Assembly (NCBI GenBank): GCA_034640345.1
Contig: JAXRVH010000037.1
Coordinates: 274,333 to 338,332, forward strand
DNA: 64,000 nt
Source: Drechslera avenae
Lineage: Eukaryota > Ascomycota > Dothideomycetes > Pleosporales > Pleosporaceae
Reading direction: 5' to 3'
The translations under genes were made by a program, and so were the position numbers. A model generated the notes under the pieces. It ran no database searches and had not been told where the DNA came from. It was given only the letters and a program-made list of their open reading frames with translations. Positions within the stretch are counted from its first letter, which is position 1. The number at the start of each line of letters is the position of its first letter. This document shows positions 57,995-64,000 of the stretch, piece by piece.

Positions 57995-59265
57995 CGGGCT
58001 ACGTAGGACTTACCGAGAGATTTTAGGGTTTATACTACGTAAAACTGCGTGTTTTAGCACAGCCATATGCTTCTGTAGTGTCTTGTTGCTGTTATCCTTT
58101 ATTTCGATTAAGGTTCTCGAGACGAGAAATAGACTGGACGGGCTTACCGCCTCCTCGCCCCCCCGTCCTAGATGCCCTTTATTTTACTTTGGCCGGGGCT
58201 AGGCCGTGCTGGGAAACAGAGGGAAAAAACAAAGTAAGTTTATTTTCTTCTTCTTCTTCTTTCGATACGACAAGGCCGCTGCTTTAAGGGGAGGGGGTGA
58301 GGGGTGAGTCGTGGGATTTGCGGCGAAAAGCGACAAAGTTCAATCGAATCGAATGCCTCAATGTAGGATCCCGTCATGCGTGTGTGTGTGGTTGTGTGGC
58401 TGTGTGGCTGTGTGTATGTGACCACAGTGGTTTTGGCTGTAATAGTACAGTTGGTAGTTTATTATTATTATCGCCATTACAGACGCGAAGCCGTCACTGC
58501 TGGGGCACCCTCCACCCAGGCAGACAGGCAGATAGGCAGACAAATCGATCGCAAAACGTATGCTTTGTCATGATTCCAACAAACTTGTCCTAAATGTCCC
58601 TTGATCATTCCAATCTTCAAACTCACCCACGGAGATTATCGATTAAAGTGGGGGGGCGGAGGAGAGGGAAGAAAGTGGCGGCGAATCTTAGCCTCCAAGC
58701 AAAACAAGACCAAAGTGAATTATAATACTAACAATAGCCGTCTTTACAACTTTAGTATCGCATGCGTTCGGTAGAACAGACGTGCTTTTGTTTCGTTGCC
58801 CTCGCCCCTCTCCTCCGTGTCGTTGCTCGTTTCTGTTGAACAGGCTAAGATGGGTGGGTAGGCAGGTTGGCAAGTATATAAAATGGGCCGTGCTAAGCAA
58901 GCTGTGAAAGTCTATGTTTCGGTTTACTGTTCCGGCAGAGCATGACACGAGATTTTGGTGTGCTTTGGGGAGAGGAGGCCGGCGAAATTAAGACAGGTGT
59001 TTGAGTGGTGGTATGGTCAAGTGACATGGAGTTGGTGCTAAAAATGCAGTCCGAAGTTGAAGAGGTGACAAAGGTGTGGTGAGTAGATGGAAAACCCAGG
59101 ACACTGGAGACTTGGAAACGAACGCAAACGAGGACATGGAAAACAGAAAGCGGGGAGGGAAGATGCATGCAATCAATCAAAAATCAAACTATCATGAATT
59201 CTTTCACCAGACAAGGTCCAACTTGATTTGCTCTGCCAGCCAGTCGGCCACCAGAACTACTGCAG

Positions 59266-62210
59266 CTACAAGTTATTATCCGCTTTGAACTTATCCCACG
59301 CCTCATTCAACGTGGCAAAGACAGCTGCGCTGATCATCTTCTGCTCCGTTGTGGCAGCCTGGGATATCTGTATCGCACGAAAAAAGTTAGCCACATTCAT
59401 ATAACAGCTGACGGCAAGGATTCGAGGTTGGAAAGAAAACCCACCTTATCAGGATGTACCTTGGCAATAGCCTTCATGTAGATGATCTTGACCTTGTTCG
59501 GCATGACCAAATCCCCCATATTGACTTTTTTCCACCCGGCGTCCTCCCAAAGCACTTTGTCCAAGCTGCCGAGCAAAGCACGCAGGTTGTCTGCCTTTGT
59601 GCCCTTCCACGCAATGAGTTTGGCGTCGACCTGATCTGTAAGAGCAAACTTCTCGTCGTCTGCACGTTCAGCGGCGGCATTGGCAGCTTTCATGCGTTTC
59701 ACGGCCTCGGAGTCGTTTGCAGGGCTGCCTCCGCCACCGAGATCTGACATGGCCGAGACTTTGGGAGGAGCAGGCTTGCGGGCTGGTGGGGGACGTTTTG
59801 GTGCTGCTGCGGCAGAAGAGTTGTTACCTCCGCTTGCGGCTTTCTCGCAGCGGTTGCGACCTGAGATTGAGATTGCGCCGCCGACACCGTTTTGCACTGC
59901 TTCTTTCCATACAGCGTGTGCATCTGCCCATTTCTCCATGTTCTCCAGAGCTTCCGCTTTACGCATGAGGGCTTTTCCGTAGAATTCCTTCATGTCCTTT
60001 TCGCCTTCCATGCCGCCAGTGGCGATCTTCTCGCCTTCTCCGCGCGATACACCAATGATGGCTAATGCTGCATCTGCGTCGGCAATAGCGGCCTTTGGGT
60101 CGCCGACTTTGATGTTTGTGACTGCGCGGTTGCAGAGCACAATGATGGTTACGGGATGTGACTGGGGAAGAGGACTGAGCGCAGAAGAGTAGGCAGCATG
60201 GGCAGCCGAGTAGTCTCCACGCTTGAACGCTTCTGATCCTCTTTGACGGTCAGCTGAAGATGAACTCAGAGCTGAAGATGATACCGGAGGGACTCGTCGT
60301 GGTGGCGCTTTCGGTCGTGGTGGACTTGGTGTACGAGCTGGAAGTCGAGTTTTCGGTGTTGAAGTCGCCTGAAGAAAGGGATTGTTGGACTGAGGAGATT
60401 GTTTTGGTGGTGTTGGTTCTGGGGCAAAAAGATCCACCTGTGGTTGTGGTTGCGGCGTAGTCTTCTTGCGACGTGCTGGGCTAACGTATGCTTGAGGGCT
60501 CTGTCCTTCTACCTCCTGACGTGTCAGTCGCGTTGCTGGCCGCTTGTCCAAACTCGGGGGCTGATTTCGTTGTGATGGCGATTGCGACGACATGCGATCT
60601 GGACGGCCACCTTGTCCGACTTCTTCCTCTCTCCGTTGTCGCACGGGTAACGGTTCAGCGTGTTGGCGCATTTCGCTCATCCGAGATGATTTGGTGGGTC
60701 GTGTGCCAGCTTCCAGCATCATGGCTTCGTCTGTAGCGGACTGCTCGGTCCTTTGCTGTCTACTTGGACGAGGCGCTGCTTCCGCTGCTTGAGCGTCTCG
60801 CATCCACTTGGGCATGTTGGGATCGCCTTCGTGCTGAAAGTCGGCCATGGCCTTTTGTACTTGCTTACGCCCGGTTTTCCATAGCGAATTTGCAGATTTG
60901 AAGAGGTTGTTGCCAATCTCAGAAGCCATTTGTGTTACATCCTTCTCTTGTGATTGGGCTTCGTTTCTGCGTTGACCAGACCGGCTTCGTGCATCGTCGT
61001 CTTTCATCCATGCTGGTCTCGCGGCACGAGGCTCTCTTGATGATTCTCGCGCATTTGCCCTACTGCTTCCCCGCTGAGGGCGCTCTTCGAACTCTTCGGA
61101 ATCATCACGTGCTCGGTCCTGGCTCCTCGACTGCGTCTTCTGTTTCGCTTCGGCATGTGCTTGGTTCAACAGCCATCCTACTGCGGCCTGGACATCCAGT
61201 CCTGAGTCTGTAGTAGCAAGCGCAATCGCGGACCTTTCAGCCGGGAATCCCATATCTACCAGCTCAGCAACAGCCTTATCGTGATCATTCTGGAGACCTG
61301 GTGGGGATCGTCGTCGAGATTCTGGAAGGTCTTCCTCCATCACTGGCCTGGGCTCTTCCCTTTGCTGAAACTCAGATACAGGCTTCCCCAATAGTCCTAG
61401 TATATCATCGCCGGCCTCGTTGGCAGGAGGAGGTGGTGGTGCGGGCGCGGTTGACTTTTGTGACATTTGCTTGAGACCAAACATGTCATCATCGTCGTCC
61501 AGAAGCGCATTGTTGCTGGAGGAGGGGTGTGGTAGCGGGGTATTGCCCCGGGAAACATTTGCGCTATATGCAGGTGTGCTTTGGCCGCTGGCTTGTGACG
61601 GCTTCGGGAAATAACTCGAGCTGTCTACAGGCGCTGCTGAGTTGAAGGCAGCGAGGAGATCAGCCTCATTAGGCGAGTTAACTTCGGGACGCCGTGAGCT
61701 AGTGTCAAGACCCGCGAATGGCTTGTTGATGGTTTTGGAGAGGCCTTGGTTTGTAAACGGGTTGTTGGACGGACGCGGCGCGATAATTGCTGCTGGCTCA
61801 GGCGTGACGCCCCCACCTCCCAAAGTATCCCAATGCTTGGAATCGGCAGCTCCAAAGGTGGTGTCCCATTGCTTCCTCCTCTCGGCCTCTTGTTTAGCCT
61901 TTTCCTCTTGTATCTGCTTCTGCCGTTCTTGAAGCGAGAGGTTGTTGGCCGATGCTTTGGGCTTGTTGGAGGACACGAGGGCAGCGAAGCTATCGTTTGC
62001 GGGCGTCGCTGGTTTCGAGGGCGCCTTGAAGGGCTGAGCAGTACCGAAGCTCGTTCCTGCGCCCGATTGCTGAGTAGAGAGTGTAGAGAGCGGCGTCGAG
62101 CGTCCAGAGAGCTGGGGCGTGGGGCTCTGGCGGAGTGGTGGTAGGGCCGCGGGGGTGTTGGCAGTCTTTTTGGCGGGTTGCGACCAGTCGAGGCCAGCGA
62201 GGTCATCCAT
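59266..62210 (-). CDS. SWA2: Auxilin-like clathrin uncoating factor (UBA-TPR-J)
   Basis: Two exons on the minus strand: 62210-59445 and 59367-59266, giving 955 aa. The 77-bp intron sits exactly after HPDK, and the 33-codon last exon completes the J domain (ISQAATTEQKMISAAVFATL). The first ATG of the frame is 62210 (MDDLAGLDWSQP). Order: Pro/Ser-rich N-terminus with NPF motifs; UBA domain about 308-352 (AVAELVDMGFPAERSAIAL); disordered Arg/Gln-rich centre; TPR region about 655-755 (RGSEAFKRGDYSAAHAAYSS); C-terminal auxilin-type J domain about 880-955 with the HPD motif that activates Hsp70. Yeast Swa2 has this same order and strips clathrin from vesicles with Ssa1. Longer than yeast Swa2 (668 aa) because of the disordered parts. 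Confidence 0.94.
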
Positions 62211-64000
62211 TGCGATCAAGATGGCGTGTCAGGCGTTTCGAAGAGTAGGCAGCTACTGTCATATCATTGCGTGTTGGGCACATCAAACGTCCCTTCGGTC
62301 GTATTGACCGCTTTGCCAGATGTCAGTCGCGCTTGCTGACTCGGCGCCACAGGTAAAAGCCACAGCTACTGCACCGCCACAGCACGTGATAGACGCAGGA
62401 ACTAGCGCCCGTCATCGAACCACGAACGCCACCTGCATGCGCCATTCGTATTCGCCGACCATCTAGTTGACGGGTAAAACTAGTACGTTTCCATCCGTTG
62501 TCATGAAATAACATGTATGGACGCCGTCGTACCAAAAAAAAAGATCAAAAGACGAGAACGACGCCTCAGCGGTGCGGTAAAAGTCCATGGAGCCTCGGAG
62601 CTCCGTACATGTTCGAAGCTCCCCGCAGACACGGACAAGGCCGCGCACTTGCAGCCACTTGTCGTGTATCCCTGGAGTGGAGGCTTGCTTTCGGTTCCCT
62701 GCAGGTGCATGAGAGCGAGCGGTGGCTCCGAGCTTACGACCGCGCCGTATGCAGTGCTGGGTAAACAGGCGGGGGTTTGCCTTCAAGCAGGTGTTGAGCG
62801 CCGGGCAGATATATAGGCCTGCCAGGTCCAAGAGTTGATTCGCACCGCGACCGCGGAGATGGGGACTGCACAGTCGCAGCACACGTCCTTGCGCGAGCGG
62901 ACTGTCCCGGCTGTGCGACCCCTGAGCAGGCATTGCAAGGCTTGCTCTGCCAGCCGCCTTTTCGAATCGACACAATTCGGCTCTGTGGGCTCACAATCTG
63001 ACTCGGGCCGAAGGCACTTAATTAACATTACTCGTAGGCGGCACGGCACCCGAAGCCGCGCGCCCTTGGAGAAGGACGGCTCTCGGCTGGAGGTGCGTGG
63101 TGGTTGTTCTGCACCCGCTCCGAGGCTTGTGTGCAATACAAGACAGGCTCAAGGTCTGCTAACGCGACGGTTTGGCTAGGCTGCTGGCTGGCAGCTGCAC
63201 AACAGCCAGCTCGTGCCTGGACGGGAGAGGACAGGCCACACTGGGCGCTCAGATACATGGCGGATTTGCCGAGCCGTAAAACCCGCGGCCACGGTATCAG
63301 ACTCGTGCATCCCGCGACCCCGATGTAAGCGATGGGATGGGCTGATGACTCGAACCTGTGGATTCGTCTAGGCACTTTTAGCCGTCTTGCTGCGAGCTTG
63401 CACGCAGTCCACACAGCTGCCAGCCGCGAGCCGTCGTTGGTTGCTGGCCGCCCGTCTTTGAAGTGGGAGAAGAAGAAAAAAGCGTGGGAGGAGAGAAGAG
63501 TGACAGACAGCAACAAGTCGTCGACGTTGGCGCGCTACCAAGACATGTGACTTGGGCAAAGAGGCTGCAGCACGTCGCCGCCGGTGCGCGCTTGGAAAAG
63601 CGTATGTCACTGTGCACTTGGACATGTCGGTACAGGCTTTACTTTATTGCTGCCCCACTAGCACTGTCCATGTCGTGCCGTCCATTGACGCGGAACAGCC
63701 AGGGGTCGTCTCCGTCGCCAGTCCAGTCCAGTCCAGTGCCTATGCTGCCAACGATACATTACTATATGCAACCAGCAACCGACGCGTCTGCCCACCCCCC
63801 CTCCCCCTCTGTCGCGACAGCTTCAACCTCGCGGACCACTCCTCTCTCCTCCCCCCTCTCCACCTCCCGTCCGCTCAACACCCAGGTTGCTTGCAGCTCG
63901 CGTGAGCCTATCTTCCTGCATACCGCACACACGCCCGCTACCAGCAGCCCCAGTTGCTCCCCCCCCCCCCAGCTTGTCTGGCCAGGGATCTCCCGGTACC
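62211..64000. other. SWA2 upstream region and right end of window
   Basis: 1.8 kb with no supported gene. The final 250 bp on the plus strand are strongly C/T-rich (CCCCCCTCCCCCTC-type runs near 63796, poly-C near 63960), typical of a fungal core promoter or leader, so a plus-strand gene may start just outside the window. The CCAGT unit is repeated three times near 63720. Confidence 0.45.

Larger units (their letters stand above)
55751..59265. other. 3.5-kb gene-poor convergent region
   Basis: Lies between convergent genes, so it needs to hold only 3' UTRs; its length is unusual for that. It contains CA dinucleotide tracts and a small hydrophobic ATG frame at 56072-56311 that I do not accept as a gene without transcript support. 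No TE coding remnant, tRNA or rRNA was seen. Confidence 0.45.

Noticed and set aside
63028..63516. 162-codon minus-strand frame near the right end
   Set aside because: No recognisable content and several competing frames in the same DNA; the region looks like promoter sequence.

Overview
This is a eukaryotic, filamentous ascomycete sequence. Coding exons are interrupted by 24 short introns (about 50-190 bp) with GTRNGT-type donors and CTNAC-type branch points. The gene set (Zn2Cys6 regulator, lanosterol synthase, Crb2/Rad9-type BRCT protein, S41 peptidase, small secreted protein) is typical of Pezizomycotina. The overall look of the proteins suggests a dothideomycete, probably Pleosporales; that placement is inference. 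I could support 19 protein-coding genes, one of them cut by the left edge. I saw no tRNA, rRNA, CRISPR, intact transposon or recognisable secondary-metabolite cluster.

Layout. 0-16 kb: 3' end of an unidentified Ser-rich protein, a secreted histidine acid phosphatase, VPS54 (GARP subunit), a secreted S41-like peptidase (minus strand), a METTL25/RRNAD1-type methyltransferase (minus), and TLG1, a syntaxin-6 type SNARE that shares a short divergent promoter with the methyltransferase. 16-29 kb: a four-helix membrane protein with a long Ser-rich tail, a 131-aa secreted protein behind a TATA box, ERG7 (minus) and a low-complexity fungal protein (minus). 31-39 kb: a DUF1295-type membrane protein (minus) divergent from a DNA-ligase-IV-like protein without BRCT domains, then a WDR89-type beta-propeller (minus) divergent from the succinate dehydrogenase cytochrome b subunit. 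39-50 kb: a Rad9/Crb2 checkpoint mediator whose true start lies in an upstream mini-exon, a long gene-poor block, a YAR1-like ankyrin protein and a WW-domain protein (minus). 52-64 kb: a Zn2Cys6 transcription factor with an overlapping uORF, another gene-poor block, and the auxilin-like SWA2 (minus).

Most genes are housekeeping and are not one pathway. Two themes recur. One is Golgi-endosome traffic: VPS54, TLG1 and SWA2, with VPS54 and TLG1 about 7 kb apart. The other is genome maintenance: the ligase-like protein and Rad9/Crb2, about 4 kb apart. I did not find a convincing new multi-gene system. The points most worth checking are the ligase-like protein, the recovered Rad9 exon, the secreted small protein, the uORF on the transcription factor, and six introns that can be read through in frame. 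All exon boundaries were placed by eye from splice signals and phase.
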